Origin: Curtobacterium caseinilyticum
GTDB lineage: Bacteria > Actinomycetota > Actinomycetes > Actinomycetales > Microbacteriaceae
Direction: 5' to 3'
DNA: 64,000 nucleotides
NCBI RefSeq assembly: GCF_030363035.1
Contig: NZ_JAUCMN010000008.1
Coordinates: forward strand, 124,001 to 188,000
Shown: positions 36,135 to 45,394 of the stretch, in pieces
Numbering within the stretch: position 1 is the stretch's first letter
How the letters are laid out: each line of letters begins with the position of its first letter
Program-made: the position numbers and the translations under genes
Notes under the pieces: generated by a model
The model's input: the letters and a program-made list of their open reading frames with translations, nothing else
The model's database searches: none
Told to the model about the DNA's origin: nothing

Positions 36135-36512
36135 ATGAGCACCATCGCCATCGCTGACCACCAGCGCTCCGCGACGCCAGCGGTCCGGACGCGCTTGCGC
36201 ATCACGCGTCGCGGCCGCATCGTCCTCACGACGCTCGTCGCCCTCCCGCTCTTCCTGGTCGTCGCACTGTCCGTGCTGAACGGCGGGCAGGCCTCGGCCG
36301 GCGACTCGTCACGTGCGGGCGCGCCGGTCCACTTCGAAACGGTGACGATCGAGCCGGGCGAGACCCTCTGGCAACTGGCGGAGGAGACCGCGCCCCAGGC
36401 CGACCCGCGTGACTTCGTGCAGGACGTGGTGAGCCTCAACGCCCTCGACGGCTCCACGCTGCAGGCGGGCGAGCAGATCGCGATCCCGGTGAAGTACACC
36501 TCCGGGCGCTGA
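36135..36512 (+). CDS. LysM-domain membrane protein, probable SOS cell-division inhibitor (YneA/DivS/Rv2719c type)
   Basis: 125 residues: a basic cytosolic N-terminus, one transmembrane helix (about 27-49), a short linker and an extracytoplasmic LysM domain (about 68-119, ETVTIEPGETLWQLAEE ... LQAGEQIAIP). Divergent from lexA and under a LexA box, exactly as for yneA in Bacillus, divS in Corynebacterium and Rv2719c in Mycobacterium, which stop division after DNA damage. Sequence similarity to those is limited to LysM and topology, so the function is inferred from architecture, control and position. Confidence 0.8.
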   Translation: MSTIAIADHQRSATPAVRTRLRITRRGRIVLTTLVALPLFLVVALSVLNGGQASAGDSSRAGAPVHFETVTIEPGETLWQLAEETAPQADPRDFVQDVVSLNALDGSTLQAGEQIAIPVKYTSGR

Positions 36513-36586
36513 CCCGGCGGGTGAGCCACGGGTCGCGGGCTCCGGCCACCGTCCGGACGGCCGGTCTCCGTGGACCTGGCGCGGCC

Positions 36587-36592
36587 TACGAT
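36587..36592 (+). promoter_or_regulatory. -10 box of hisC
   Basis: TACGAT exactly 6 nt before the GTG at 36599. The same TACGAT-N6-GTG arrangement precedes parA (40903). Confidence 0.6.
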
Positions 36593-36598
36593 GGATCG

Positions 36599-37741
36599 GT
36601 GGCCACCACGCTCGAAGACCTCCCGATCCGCGACGACCTCCGCGGGCAGAGCCCGTACGGCGCTCCGCAGAAGCACGTACGCGTGCAGCTCAACGTCAAC
36701 GAGAACACGCATCCCGTGCCCGAGGACGTCGCCGAGGACATCGTTGCGTCGATCCGGCAGGCCCTGACGACCGTCAACCGCTACCCGGACCGAGAGTTCA
36801 CCGAGCTGCGGCGGTCACTCGCTGCGTACCTCAACGGTGAGCTCTCGACGGGGGAGCAGCTTCCGTCGGAGCAGCGCCTGACGCCCGACCAGCTCTGGGC
36901 CGCGAACGGGTCGAACGAGGTACTGCAGCAACTCCTGCAGGCCTTCGGCGGTCCCGGTCGCTCGGTCCTGGGCTTCCCGCCCACCTACTCGATGCACTCG
37001 ATCCTGGCTGCCGGCACCGGCACGCGCTGGATCCCGGCGCAGCGTGACGACGAGTACCGCATCGCCCCGGAGACGGTGGTCGCCGCGATCCGCGAGCACC
37101 AGCCGGACATCGTCTTCCTCTGCGGCCCGAACAACCCCACGGGCACCCCGCTCGACGTCGACACGATCCGCGCGGCGTACGACGCGACCGACGGCATCGT
37201 GATGGTGGACGAGGCCTACGCGGAGTTCATGCCCGAGGATGCCCCGAGCGCCATCACCCTGCTGCCGGGCCGCCCTCGTCTCGTCGTCTCCCGCACGATG
37301 AGCAAGGCGTTCGCCTTCGCGGGCGCGCGCGTCGGCTACCTCGCGGCCGACCCCGCGGTCGTCGATGCGCTGCGGCTCGTCCGCCTGCCCTACCACCTGT
37401 CCGCGCTCACCCAGGCCGCTGCGATCGCCGCCCTCCGGCACGCTCCGGCGATGCTCGCGATGGTCGACGACATCAAGCAGCAGCGCGACCGGATGGTCGC
37501 CGAGCTCGCAGCGATGGGGTACCGCACGTACGAGACGTGGTCGAACTTCGTGCTCTTCGGCGGGGTCGCGGACCCGCGGGCCGCGTTCGAGGCCCTGCTC
37601 GAGCAGGACGTCATCGTGCGCGACCTCGGCATCCCGAACCACCTCCGGGTGAGCGCGGGCACCGAGGAGGAGACGACCGCCTTCCTCGACGCGATGCGCC
37701 GCGTGGCCGCCGTGCAGCCGCCGGTTAGGCTTGACGCATGA
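36599..37741 (+). CDS. hisC: Histidinol-phosphate aminotransferase
   Basis: 380 residues from GTG 36599. Class I/II aminotransferase with [56 protein letters not shown] and the PLP lysine Lys236 in [17 protein letters not shown]. It makes L-histidinol phosphate. The frame is open further upstream, but the -10 position fixes the start. It overlaps hisB by 4 nt (ATGA); hisC-hisB-hisH-hisA form one cluster, with hisF, hisG, hisI and hisD not in the window. Confidence 0.95.
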   Translation: MATTLEDLPIRDDLRGQSPYGAPQKHVRVQLNVNENTHPVPEDVAEDIVASIRQALTTVNRYPDREFTELRRSLAAYLNGELSTGEQLPSEQRLTPDQLWAANGSNEVLQQLLQAFGGPGRSVLGFPPTYSMHSILAAGTGTRWIPAQRDDEYRIAPETVVAAIREHQPDIVFLCGPNNPTGTPLDVDTIRAAYDATDGIVMVDEAYAEFMPEDAPSAITLLPGRPRLVVSRTMSKAFAFAGARVGYLAADPAVVDALRLVRLPYHLSALTQAAAIAALRHAPAMLAMVDDIKQQRDRMVAELAAMGYRTYETWSNFVLFGGVADPRAAFEALLEQDVIVRDLGIPNHLRVSAGTEEETTAFLDAMRRVAAVQPPVRLDA

Positions 37742-38340
37742 CCGCCCGTACCGCCTCGATCAGCCGGAGCACGAGCGAGTCGAGCATCGAGCTGTCGCTC
37801 GACCTGGACGGCACCGGATCGTCCGACGTCTCGACGAGCGTGCCCTTCTTCGACCACATGCTGACGGCGTTCAGCAAGCACTCGCTCATCGACCTGCGGG
37901 TGCGCTCGACGGGCGACACCGACATCGACGTGCACCACACGGTCGAGGACACCGGGATCGTGCTCGGGCAGGCGCTGAAGCAGGCCCTCGGGGACCGTGC
38001 GGGAATCGGTCGCTACGGCGACGCCCTCGTCCCCCTCGACGAGGCCCTCGCGCAGGCCGTGGTCGACGTGTCGGGCCGCCCGTTCCTCGTGCACTCAGGC
38101 GAGCCGGACGGCTTCGAGTTCCACCGCATCGGCGGACACTTCACCGGGTCGATGGTCCGCCACGTGTTCGAGGCGATCACGTTCAACGCCGGCATCACCG
38201 TGCACGTCCGCGTGCTCGGCGGCCGCGACCCCCACCACATCGCCGAGGCCGAGTTCAAGGCCTTCGCCCGTGCGATGCGCCGCGCCGTCGAGCTCGACCC
38301 GCGCGTCGACGGGATCCCGTCCACGAAGGGCAAGCTGTGA
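37738..38340 (+). CDS. hisB: Imidazoleglycerol-phosphate dehydratase
   Basis: 200 residues, single-function HisB. Metal-binding blocks [57 protein letters not shown] and [18 protein letters not shown] carry the conserved His and Glu ligands. It dehydrates imidazole glycerol phosphate to imidazole acetol phosphate, the HisC substrate. ATG overlaps the hisC stop and its own stop overlaps the hisH GTG, so the three are coupled. Confidence 0.97.
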   Translation: MTARTASISRSTSESSIELSLDLDGTGSSDVSTSVPFFDHMLTAFSKHSLIDLRVRSTGDTDIDVHHTVEDTGIVLGQALKQALGDRAGIGRYGDALVPLDEALAQAVVDVSGRPFLVHSGEPDGFEFHRIGGHFTGSMVRHVFEAITFNAGITVHVRVLGGRDPHHIAEAEFKAFARAMRRAVELDPRVDGIPSTKGKL

Positions 38341-38972
38341 CCGCCAAGCCGAACGTCGTCGTCCTCGACTACGGATCGGGGAACGTCCACTCGGCGGCCA
38401 AGGCGCTCGAACGCGCCGGTGCCGACGTGACGCTGACCGCCGACAAGCAGGCTGCACTGCGCGCGGACGGGCTGCTCGTCCCCGGTGTGGGTGCCTTCGC
38501 GGCCGTCGTCGACCAGCTCGAGGGGGTGCGCGGCGGCGAGATCGTCGACCACCGCCTCGCGGGCGGTCGCCCGGTGCTCGGCATCTGCGTGGGCATGCAG
38601 GTGATGTTCGCGCGCGGGGTGGAGCGGGGCGCCGACGTCGAGGGACTCGGTCAGTGGCCGGGCACCGTCGAGGAGATCCAGGCCGAGGTCCTGCCGCACA
38701 TGGGCTGGAACCGGGTCGAGGCGCCAGAGGACTCGGTGCTCTTCGACGGCCTGCACGACGAGCGGTTCTACTTCGTGCACTCCTACGGTGTGACGGACTT
38801 CCCGCTCGACGCGTACGGCCCGTTCCGCGCGCCGCGTCTGACGTGGGCGGAACACGGGCAGCGGTTCGTCGCCGCGGTCGAGAACGGCCCGCTGACCGCC
38901 ACGCAGTTCCACCCCGAGAAGTCCGGGGAGCCGGGCATCCGGCTGCTCCGGAACTGGGTCGACTCGCTCTGA
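38337..38972 (+). CDS. hisH: Imidazole glycerol phosphate synthase, glutaminase subunit HisH
   Basis: 211 residues from GTG 38337. Class I glutamine amidotransferase with [16 protein letters not shown], the nucleophile Cys84 in [10 protein letters not shown], and the His-Glu pair in [13 protein letters not shown]. It supplies ammonia to HisF, which is not in this window. A 19-nt tandem repeat separates it from hisA. Confidence 0.96.
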   Translation: MTAKPNVVVLDYGSGNVHSAAKALERAGADVTLTADKQAALRADGLLVPGVGAFAAVVDQLEGVRGGEIVDHRLAGGRPVLGICVGMQVMFARGVERGADVEGLGQWPGTVEEIQAEVLPHMGWNRVEAPEDSVLFDGLHDERFYFVHSYGVTDFPLDAYGPFRAPRLTWAEHGQRFVAAVENGPLTATQFHPEKSGEPGIRLLRNWVDSL

Positions 38973-39039
38973 CGGGCGATGACCGACGACCTGCAGACGC
39001 AGCCGGCGACCGACGTCCGGCGGCCGGAGCCGCGACCGA

Positions 39040-39134
39040 CAGCCGGCACCGCGACCGACAGCCGGCACCGGGGGCGGCAGCCGGCACCGCGACCGACAGC
39101 CGGCACCGCGGTCGGCAGCCGGCACCGCGACCGA
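39040..39134. repeat. Five 19-nt tandem repeats between hisH and hisA
   Basis: Units starting CAGCCGGCACCG at 39040, 39059, 39078, 39097 and 39116, each 19 nt. Units 1, 3 and 5 are identical (ending CGACCGA); units 2 and 4 vary in the last seven bases. A more degenerate unit precedes them at about 39000. A fragment of element B (GCCTCCCGGCC) follows at 39163. Confidence 0.9.
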
Positions 39135-39221
39135 CGTGACCGGCCCGCCTGACCGAGGCCGTGCCTCCCGGCCGCTCCCCACCACCCGCGCGACCCGACC
39201 AGCGACAGGACCGACAGCACC

Positions 39222-39968
39222 ATGACCGACCTCACCGCCACCCCGCCCCTCGTCCTGCTGCCGGCCGTCGACGTCGTCGACGGCCAGGCCGTCCGCCTCA
39301 CCCAGGGCGAGGCCGGCAGCGAGACCTCCTACGGCGACCCGGTCGCCGCCGCGCGCACGTGGCGCGACCAGGGCGCCGAGTGGATCCACCTCGTCGACCT
39401 GGACGCCGCGTTCGGACGGGGCGACAACCGTCGCGTGATCGCCAAGGCGATCCGCGAGGTCGAGGGCGTCTCGGTCGAGCTGTCCGGCGGCATCCGCGAC
39501 GACGCCTCGCTCGAAGCCGCGCTCGCGACGGGTGCTGCCCGCGTCAACCTCGGCACGGCCGCGCTCGAGAAGCCCGAGTGGGCCGCCCGCGTCATCGGCG
39601 AGTACGGCGAGCAGATCGCCGTGGGGCTCGACGTCCGCGGCACCACGCTGGCCAGCCGCGGCTGGACGGAGGACGCCGGTGACCTGTGGGAGGTGCTGGA
39701 CCGCCTCGAGGCCGCCGGGTGCGCCCGCTACGTCGTGACCGACGTGACGAAGGACGGCACGCTGCAGGGGCCGAACGTCGAGCTCCTCCGCGAGGTCTGC
39801 GACCGTACCGACCAGCCCGTCGTGGCCTCTGGCGGGATCTCGACGCTCGACGACCTCCGCGCGCTGCGCGAGCTCGTGCCGCACGGGCTCGAGGGCGCGA
39901 TCATCGGCAAGGCCCTGTACTCCGGCGCGTTCACGCTGCCGGCCGCCCTCGACATCGCGTCGGAGTAG
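39222..39968 (+). CDS. hisA: Phosphoribosyl isomerase (HisA, probably bifunctional PriA)
   Basis: 248 residues, a TIM barrel with [29 protein letters not shown] (first catalytic Asp), [33 protein letters not shown], and the second Asp in [15 protein letters not shown]. In most actinobacteria this enzyme also serves tryptophan synthesis (PriA, HisA/TrpF); [12 protein letters not shown] matches the PriA type, and no trpF is in the window. The bifunctional role is inferred. ATG follows GACAGCACC; the RBS is AGGACC. Confidence 0.93.
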   Translation: MTDLTATPPLVLLPAVDVVDGQAVRLTQGEAGSETSYGDPVAAARTWRDQGAEWIHLVDLDAAFGRGDNRRVIAKAIREVEGVSVELSGGIRDDASLEAALATGAARVNLGTAALEKPEWAARVIGEYGEQIAVGLDVRGTTLASRGWTEDAGDLWEVLDRLEAAGCARYVVTDVTKDGTLQGPNVELLREVCDRTDQPVVASGGISTLDDLRALRELVPHGLEGAIIGKALYSGAFTLPAALDIASE

Positions 39969-39973
39969 CCGCC

Positions 39974-40807
39974 GTGGCGGGCATCTCGAACGGCCGAGGG
40001 ACCGGGCCCGAGGCCGCCGCGCCCGGCGCGACCGACGACGCCCACACGCCCGGCGGGGCCGCTGACTCGGCCGGCAACCCCTGGGCGGGGCGGACCTTCG
40101 ACGCGCACGACGACGCCTACGCCGACGACGACGGCCTCGCCGACCCGGCACTGGTCTCGGCGATCACGGCGCTGCAGCAGGGCGGCTCCCAGCGGGCGGT
40201 CGTCGACGCGCTGCGTGGCGCGCGGCTCCTCGTCCCGCTCGTCGCCGAGGCGGGAGACGTCGGTCACACCGAGGACGGCCGTCTGGTCGACAAGACCCAG
40301 GAGCTGTCGATCGTCACGGTCGCCGGACCCGACGGTCGCAGCGTGATGCCGGCGTTCACGTCGGCCGAGGCGATGCGCTCGTGGGACGCCACCGCCCGAC
40401 CGGTGCCCGCGGACGCGCGCCGGGTGGCGATGGCGGCGGCGAGCGAGGAGACCCAGCTCGTCGTCCTCGACCCGACCGCGCCGACGGAGTTCGTGCTCCG
40501 ACGGCCGGCGGTCTGGGCGATCGGGCAGGACCTGCCGTGGACACCGTGCTTCGAGGACCCCGAGGTCGCGCAGGCGTTCGCGGGCTCCGTCGCCGACGAG
40601 CCCGCGATCGCGCGGGTCGAGTTGTCGCCGGGCGACCCGCTCGGACGGTTCGCCGGTGCGGAGCTCACCGTCGGACTGGCGCTGCACCCCGGTCTCGACC
40701 ATGCGGACGTCCAGGCCCTGGTCGGGCGGCTCCAGCAGCGGTGGACGGCCGACGCCGTCGTCGCGGAGCGGGTGGACAGCATGCGGGTGGCGCTGCGTCC
40801 GGCGTGA
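39974..40807 (+). CDS. SseB-domain protein
   Basis: 277 residues from GTG 39974, 5 nt after hisA. A disordered N-terminus (about 1-55, Gly/Ala/Asp-rich) then an SseB-like fold: RAVVDALRGARLLVPLVAE, DGRSVMPAFTSAEAMRSWD, ETQLVVLDPTAPTEFVLRRPAVWAIG. Family knowledge: SseB-domain proteins are common downstream of hisA in actinobacteria, with no known biochemical role. Co-transcribed with the his cluster by spacing. Confidence 0.8.
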   Translation: MAGISNGRGTGPEAAAPGATDDAHTPGGAADSAGNPWAGRTFDAHDDAYADDDGLADPALVSAITALQQGGSQRAVVDALRGARLLVPLVAEAGDVGHTEDGRLVDKTQELSIVTVAGPDGRSVMPAFTSAEAMRSWDATARPVPADARRVAMAAASEETQLVVLDPTAPTEFVLRRPAVWAIGQDLPWTPCFEDPEVAQAFAGSVADEPAIARVELSPGDPLGRFAGAELTVGLALHPGLDHADVQALVGRLQQRWTADAVVAERVDSMRVALRPA

Positions 40808-40902
40808 CCGAACGGGCGGTCGGCGAGGAGGCCCGGTGCGGGTCTGCCCCGCGGGCTGCGGACCGCGCGGCGGTGCGGCCCGGGCCCGGCGCGGCTCGCC
40901 GG

Positions 40903-40908
40903 TACGAT
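40903..40908 (+). promoter_or_regulatory. -10 box of the parA-type gene
   Basis: TACGAT exactly 6 nt before the GTG at 40915. Confidence 0.6.
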
Positions 40909-40914
40909 GACCGG

Positions 40915-41793
40915 GTGAGGACGAACCCGACCAGCACCCCCGGCACCGGCGAGACCCCGATCGGTCCGACCGGTCGGCCCGTGCGGCAGTTCCCCGTCCC
41001 CGAGGAGCTCGACGGTCACGGACCGGCCCGCATCATCGCGCTCTGCAACCAGAAGGGCGGCGTCGGCAAGACCACGACGTCCATCAACCTCGGTGCCGCG
41101 CTCGCCGAGTACGGGCGCAAGGTCCTCGCCGTCGACTTCGACCCGCAGGGAGCCCTGTCCGCGGGGCTCGGGGTCCGCACACACGACATCCCGACCGTCT
41201 ACGACCTGCTCATGGGCGCCGTGAAGGACCCGCGCGAGGTCATCCAGCCCACGAACGTGCCGCTGCTCGACGTGATCCCGGCGAACATCGACCTGTCCGC
41301 GGCCGAGGTGCACCTCGTCAACGAGGTCGCCCGGGAGCAGATCCTGGCGAGCGTGCTGCGCAAGGTCTCGGGCGACTACGACCTCATCCTCGTCGACTGC
41401 CAGCCGTCGCTCGGGCTGCTCACCGTCAACGCGCTCACGGCGGCGCACGGCGTGCTCATCCCGCTCGAGTGCGAGTTCTTCGCGCTCCGCGGCGTCGCGC
41501 TCCTCATCGAGACGATCGACAAGGTGCGCGACCGGCTCAACCCGGCCCTCCGGCTCGACGGCATCCTCGCCACGATGTACGACTCGCGCACGCTGCACTC
41601 GCGCGAGGTCATGGAGCGTGTCGTCGAGACCTTCGACGACCACGTGCTCGACACGGTGATCGGCCGGACGGTGAAGTTCCCCGATGCCACCGTCTCGGCG
41701 CGTCCCATCACGCAGACGGCACCCGAGCACGCCGCGGCGCACGCCTACCGGGCGCTCGCCAGGGAGCTCGTCGAGCGTGGCGCCGTCGCCTGA
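40915..41793 (+). CDS. ParA-family ATPase upstream of scpAB
   Basis: 292 residues. A Pro/Thr/Gly-rich N-terminus, then the deviant Walker A KGGVGKTT (47-54), VLAVDFDPQGALSAGLG, LILVDCQPSLGLLTVNALTAA and VLIPLECEFFALRGVALL. The gene order parA-like, scpA, scpB is conserved in actinobacteria, and the ATPase may help condensin loading or segregation. It is distinct from the oriC-linked parAB. GTG start fixed by the leaderless -10. scpA begins inside its last codons. Confidence 0.9.
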   Translation: MRTNPTSTPGTGETPIGPTGRPVRQFPVPEELDGHGPARIIALCNQKGGVGKTTTSINLGAALAEYGRKVLAVDFDPQGALSAGLGVRTHDIPTVYDLLMGAVKDPREVIQPTNVPLLDVIPANIDLSAAEVHLVNEVAREQILASVLRKVSGDYDLILVDCQPSLGLLTVNALTAAHGVLIPLECEFFALRGVALLIETIDKVRDRLNPALRLDGILATMYDSRTLHSREVMERVVETFDDHVLDTVIGRTVKFPDATVSARPITQTAPEHAAAHAYRALARELVERGAVA

Positions 41794-42688
41794 GCCCGTC
41801 CCACGGAGCGATGCCGCGGACCCGTCGGGCGGCACGGCGCCGGTGCCCGTGCCCGCGGGACCGGCTTCAGCGGACGACGCGCCCGTCGGCAGCGCCACCG
41901 CGCCCGGCTTCCGGGTCCGGCTGCGCAACTTCGACGGCCCCTTCGACCTGCTGCTCTCGCTGATCACGAAGCACGAGCTCGACATCACCGAGGTCTCGCT
42001 CGGTGCCGTGACGGGTGAGTTCATCCAGTACGTCCGCCTGGCCGAGTCGGCCGACGAGCTCGACGAGGCGAGCGAGTTCCTCGTCGTCGCCGCGACCCTG
42101 CTCGACCTGAAGATCGCCGGTCTCCTGCCGCAGGGGGAGCTCGTCGACGCCGAGGACGTCGCCCTGCTCGAAGCCCGCGACCTGCTGTTCGCACGGCTGC
42201 TGCAGTACCGGGCGTTCAAGCAGGCGGCCGAGTGGTTCGGCGAGCAGTGGCAGCAGGAGTCCCGCCGCCACGTGCGCCGCGTCCGGCTCGAGGAACGCTT
42301 CCGCGCGCGGACGCCCGAGCTGGTGTGGACCCTGTCGGTGCAGGACTTCGCGGCGATCGCGACGCTCGCCTTCGCGCCGCGGGAGATCCCCACCGTCGGG
42401 CTCGACCACCTGCACGCGCCGCTCGTCAGCATCCGCGAGCAGGCGGCGATCGTCGTGTCGATCCTCCGGACCCGCGCGGACGAGGACGTCTCGTTCCGCG
42501 AGCTGGTCGCCGGCGTCTCGGAGACGGGTATCGTGGTGGCTCGCTTCCTGGCGATCCTTGAGCTGTACCGGAACGCGTCGATCTCGTTCGAGCAGGCCGA
42601 ACCGCTCGGGGAGCTGACACTCCGGTGGACCGCCGAGGACTGGTCCGACGAGAGCCTCGCAAATCTGGGAGCCGACTATGACGGATGA
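41777..42688 (+). CDS. scpA: Segregation and condensation protein ScpA (kleisin)
   Basis: 303 residues from GTG 41777, overlapping parA by 17 nt. After a Pro/Ala-rich stretch (about 1-40) comes the SMC-binding helix region FDGPFDLLLSLITKHELDITEVSLGAVTGEFIQYV and EASEFLVVAATLLDLKIAGLLP, and the C-terminal winged helix DVSFRELVAGVSETGIVVARFLAILELYRNASISFEQAEPLGELTLRW. It bridges the SMC heads. Overlaps scpB by 11 nt. Confidence 0.94.
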   Translation: MAPSPEPVPRSDAADPSGGTAPVPVPAGPASADDAPVGSATAPGFRVRLRNFDGPFDLLLSLITKHELDITEVSLGAVTGEFIQYVRLAESADELDEASEFLVVAATLLDLKIAGLLPQGELVDAEDVALLEARDLLFARLLQYRAFKQAAEWFGEQWQQESRRHVRRVRLEERFRARTPELVWTLSVQDFAAIATLAFAPREIPTVGLDHLHAPLVSIREQAAIVVSILRTRADEDVSFRELVAGVSETGIVVARFLAILELYRNASISFEQAEPLGELTLRWTAEDWSDESLANLGADYDG

Positions 42689-43364
42689 CGCACGCGCCCA
42701 CTCGTCGAGCGCAGAGCCCGGCGGAGCGGACGAGGTCGCCGACGCGCGTGCGATCGAGCAGGAGCTGCACGCGCCGGGGGCTGCGCGGACGGACCTGCCG
42801 GTCGACCGACAGATCGAGGCGATCCTGATGATCGCCGACGAGCCGCAGTCGCTGGTGTCCCTCGGGGCCGCGGTCGGTGCGCCCGTGCCCGCCGTCCGCC
42901 AGGCGATCGAGCGGCTCGTGGCCGACTTCGACGGCGTCGACGGCACCGTCCGTCGCGGCTTCGAACTGCGCGAGGTCGGTGGCGGCTGGCGCTTCTACGT
43001 CCGACGCGAGCTGGACGACGTCGTCGAGCAGTTCGTCGAGGCCGAGCGCCCCGCCAGGCTGTCGCAGGCCGCCCTCGAGACCCTCGCGGTCGTCGCCTAC
43101 AAGCAGCCGATCACGCGCTCGCAGATCGCCGCGATCCGCGCCGTCAACGTCGACGGGGTCGTCCGCACGCTCGTCGCGCGCGGGCTGATCGAGGAATCGT
43201 TCACCGACGCCGAGACCGGCGCCATCAACTACGTCACGTCCGACCTGCTGCTCCAGCAGCTCGGCATCAACTCGCTCGACGAGCTGCCGCTCATCTCGCC
43301 CCTCCTCGAGGACGGCGCCGGCGGCTTCGAGCAGAACGAAGGGATCCCCGATGGCCGCGTATGA
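42678..43364 (+). CDS. scpB: Segregation and condensation protein ScpB
   Basis: 228 residues with two winged-helix domains: IEAILMIADEPQSLVSLGAAVGAPVPAVRQAIERL, RGFELREVGGGWRFYVRRELDDVVEQFV, and LSQAALETLAVVAYKQPITRSQIAAIRAVNVDGVVRTLVARGLIEE. It partners ScpA in the SMC condensin complex. Its 3' end overlaps the start of the pseudouridine synthase gene by 14 nt. Confidence 0.94.
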   Translation: MTDDARAHSSSAEPGGADEVADARAIEQELHAPGAARTDLPVDRQIEAILMIADEPQSLVSLGAAVGAPVPAVRQAIERLVADFDGVDGTVRRGFELREVGGGWRFYVRRELDDVVEQFVEAERPARLSQAALETLAVVAYKQPITRSQIAAIRAVNVDGVVRTLVARGLIEESFTDAETGAINYVTSDLLLQQLGINSLDELPLISPLLEDGAGGFEQNEGIPDGRV

Positions 43365-45375
43365 GGACGAACGACGAGGAGGCCCGCGGGGCGGGTCCGG
43401 TCGCGACGGCGGCGGCCGGCCGGGAGGCGCGCCCCGCGACCGCGACGGCGGCTCCGCCCGTGCGGGTGGCCGGTCGGGTGACGACCGTGGTGGGTACCGC
43501 GGGCGTGACGACCGGTCTGGTGGGACCGGCGGCGGACACCGGGGCAACGACGACCGTGGTGGGTACCGCGGGCGTGACGAACGTTCCGGTGGGGCCGGCG
43601 GTGGCTACCGCGGGCGTGACGAGCGTTCCGGGGGCGCGGGCGGTGGCTACCGCGGCAACGACGACCGTGGCGGCTACCGCGGGCGTGACGACCGTTCCGG
43701 TGGGACCGGCGGTGGGTACCGCGGCCGTGACGAGCGTTCGGGTGGCGCGGGCGGTGGCTACCGCGGCAACGACGACCGTGGTGGGTACCGCGGCCGCGAC
43801 GAGCGTTCGGGCGGGGCCGGCGGTGGCTACCGCGGCAACGACGACCGTGGTGGGTACCGCGGCCGCGACGACCGGTTCGGTGGATCCGGTGGTGGGTACC
43901 GCGGGAACGACGACCGCGGCGGCTACGGCGGGCGCGACGACCGTGGTGGGTACCGCGGGCGCGACGACCGCTCCGGTGGGACCGGTGGCGGGTACCGCGG
44001 GAACGACGACCGTGGTAGGTACCGCCGCCGCGAGGACCGACCGGGCGGAGACCGCGGCCGCTTCGTGAGCCGTGACGACGACCACCGTGGCGGAGCTGGC
44101 GGCTTCGTCCGCCGCGAGGACGACCAGTCCCCGGGTGGGTACCGCGGGCGCGACGACCGCCAGGGCGGCGGCGCTCGCGACCGCGACGACCGTGGGTTCC
44201 GTGGGCGTGACGACCGTGGTGCCGGCGGCTTCCGTGGGCGCGACGACCGCGGCGGGGCTGGCGAGCGTCGTGGCAGCGACCGCCGGGACGACCGCGGCAG
44301 CGACCGACGTGGCAACGACCGCCGCGACGACCGCCGAGACCCCGCGCGCGAGGACCGCCGGGCCCCCGACGGCCGCCCGAGCACCGTGTGGCACAACGGC
44401 CGCCGCTACGTCGGTGGCACCACCACCGCCCGGAACAGCGACCGCGGTCGCGCTGCCGGGACCGACCCGCGCACGACGCCGCGCCCGGAGGGCGCGCGTG
44501 ACGACCACGGTGCGCCGCTGGAGGGCACGCCCGAGCGCCCCGTCATCCCGGACTGGGACGCCGACGGAGCGGGGTCGTCCGCCGGGGGTGACCAGGGCCT
44601 CCAGGCCGACGGTGAGCGTCTGCAGAAGGTGATCGCCGCTGCGGGCGTGGCGTCCCGACGGGTCGCGGAGAACCTGATCGTCGAGGGCCGCGTGACGGTC
44701 AACGGCGAGGTGGTCGAGGCCCTCGGGCGGCGCGTCGACCCGCGGACCGACGACATCGCGGTCGACGGCGTGCCGGTTCAGGTGGACAGCTCGCGGCGGT
44801 ACGTGCTCCTCAACAAGCCGACCGGGGTCGTGTCGAGCCTGCAGGACGAGCGGGGCCGGCGCGACCTGTCCGAGTTCGTCGACCGGTACGAAGAGCGCCT
44901 GTTCAACGTCGGCCGACTCGACGCGGAGACGTCCGGCCTGCTGCTGCTGACGAACGACGGCGACCTCGCGCACGTGCTGGCACACCCCTCCTTCGGTGTG
45001 ACCAAGACCTACATCGCGAAGGTCGCGGGCAACGTGAACCCGGCGACGGTGCAGCAGCTGCTCGACGGCGTGGAGCTCGAGGACGGCCCGATCGCCGCGG
45101 ACAAGGTGCGCCTGCTCGAGTCCGCGCGGGGTGAGTCGCTCGTCGAGATCACACTGCACTCGGGCCGCAACCGCATCGTCCGTCGGATGCTCGACGCCGT
45201 CGACCACCCGGTGCTCGAGCTCGTCCGCCGGTCGTTCGGTCCGCTCCAACTCGGCTCGCTGCCGATCGGCAGGGTGCGGGAGCTCTCGACCGTCGAACTC
45301 GGCGCACTCCTGCGCATCGCCCGCGAGGCGAAGGGTCCTGCACAGGCCGACACCGACGAGGAGACTGCCGACTGA
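43351..45375 (+). CDS. RluB/RsuA-family pseudouridine synthase with a long RGG-repeat N-terminal region
   Basis: 674 residues. The first about 420 are low complexity: repeated DDRGGYRGRDDRSGGTGGG and ERSGGAGGGYRGN-type units (about residues 45-230), then Arg/Asp-rich RRDDRGSDRRGNDRRDD. The catalytic part is ordinary: an S4 domain from about 423 (RLQKVIAAAGVASRRVAENLIVEGRVTVNG) and the RsuA/RluB domain with catalytic Asp524 in GRLDAETSGLLLLTNDGDL. It converts a 23S rRNA uridine (position 2605 type in E. coli RluB; the target is inferred). RGG/RG tracts bind RNA and can drive condensates; a role here is inference. ATG 43351 overlaps scpB. Confidence 0.88.
   Translation: MAAYEDERRGGPRGGSGRDGGGRPGGAPRDRDGGSARAGGRSGDDRGGYRGRDDRSGGTGGGHRGNDDRGGYRGRDERSGGAGGGYRGRDERSGGAGGGYRGNDDRGGYRGRDDRSGGTGGGYRGRDERSGGAGGGYRGNDDRGGYRGRDERSGGAGGGYRGNDDRGGYRGRDDRFGGSGGGYRGNDDRGGYGGRDDRGGYRGRDDRSGGTGGGYRGNDDRGRYRRREDRPGGDRGRFVSRDDDHRGGAGGFVRREDDQSPGGYRGRDDRQGGGARDRDDRGFRGRDDRGAGGFRGRDDRGGAGERRGSDRRDDRGSDRRGNDRRDDRRDPAREDRRAPDGRPSTVWHNGRRYVGGTTTARNSDRGRAAGTDPRTTPRPEGARDDHGAPLEGTPERPVIPDWDADGAGSSAGGDQGLQADGERLQKVIAAAGVASRRVAENLIVEGRVTVNGEVVEALGRRVDPRTDDIAVDGVPVQVDSSRRYVLLNKPTGVVSSLQDERGRRDLSEFVDRYEERLFNVGRLDAETSGLLLLTNDGDLAHVLAHPSFGVTKTYIAKVAGNVNPATVQQLLDGVELEDGPIAADKVRLLESARGESLVEITLHSGRNRIVRRMLDAVDHPVLELVRRSFGPLQLGSLPIGRVRELSTVELGALLRIAREAKGPAQADTDEETAD
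43480..44060 (+). repeat. Minisatellite encoding RGG units
   Basis: Imperfect DNA repeats of roughly 42-69 nt with cores GACGACCGTGGTGGGTACCG and GGTGGCTACCGCGGCAACGA, all in the same reading frame of the pseudouridine synthase. The regular length keeps every unit in frame; copy number is likely to vary between strains. Confidence 0.8.
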
Positions 45376-45382
45376 CCGTCGG

Positions 45383-45388
45383 TAGGCT
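45383..45388 (+). promoter_or_regulatory. -10 box of tyrA
   Basis: TAGGCT exactly 6 nt before the GTG at 45395, within the short spacer after the pseudouridine synthase gene. Confidence 0.55.
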
Positions 45389-45394
45389 GGCCCG

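Noticed and set aside
39040-39134. CRISPR array.
   Set aside because: Units are directly adjacent with no spacers, the 19-nt period is too short, and no cas genes are present.
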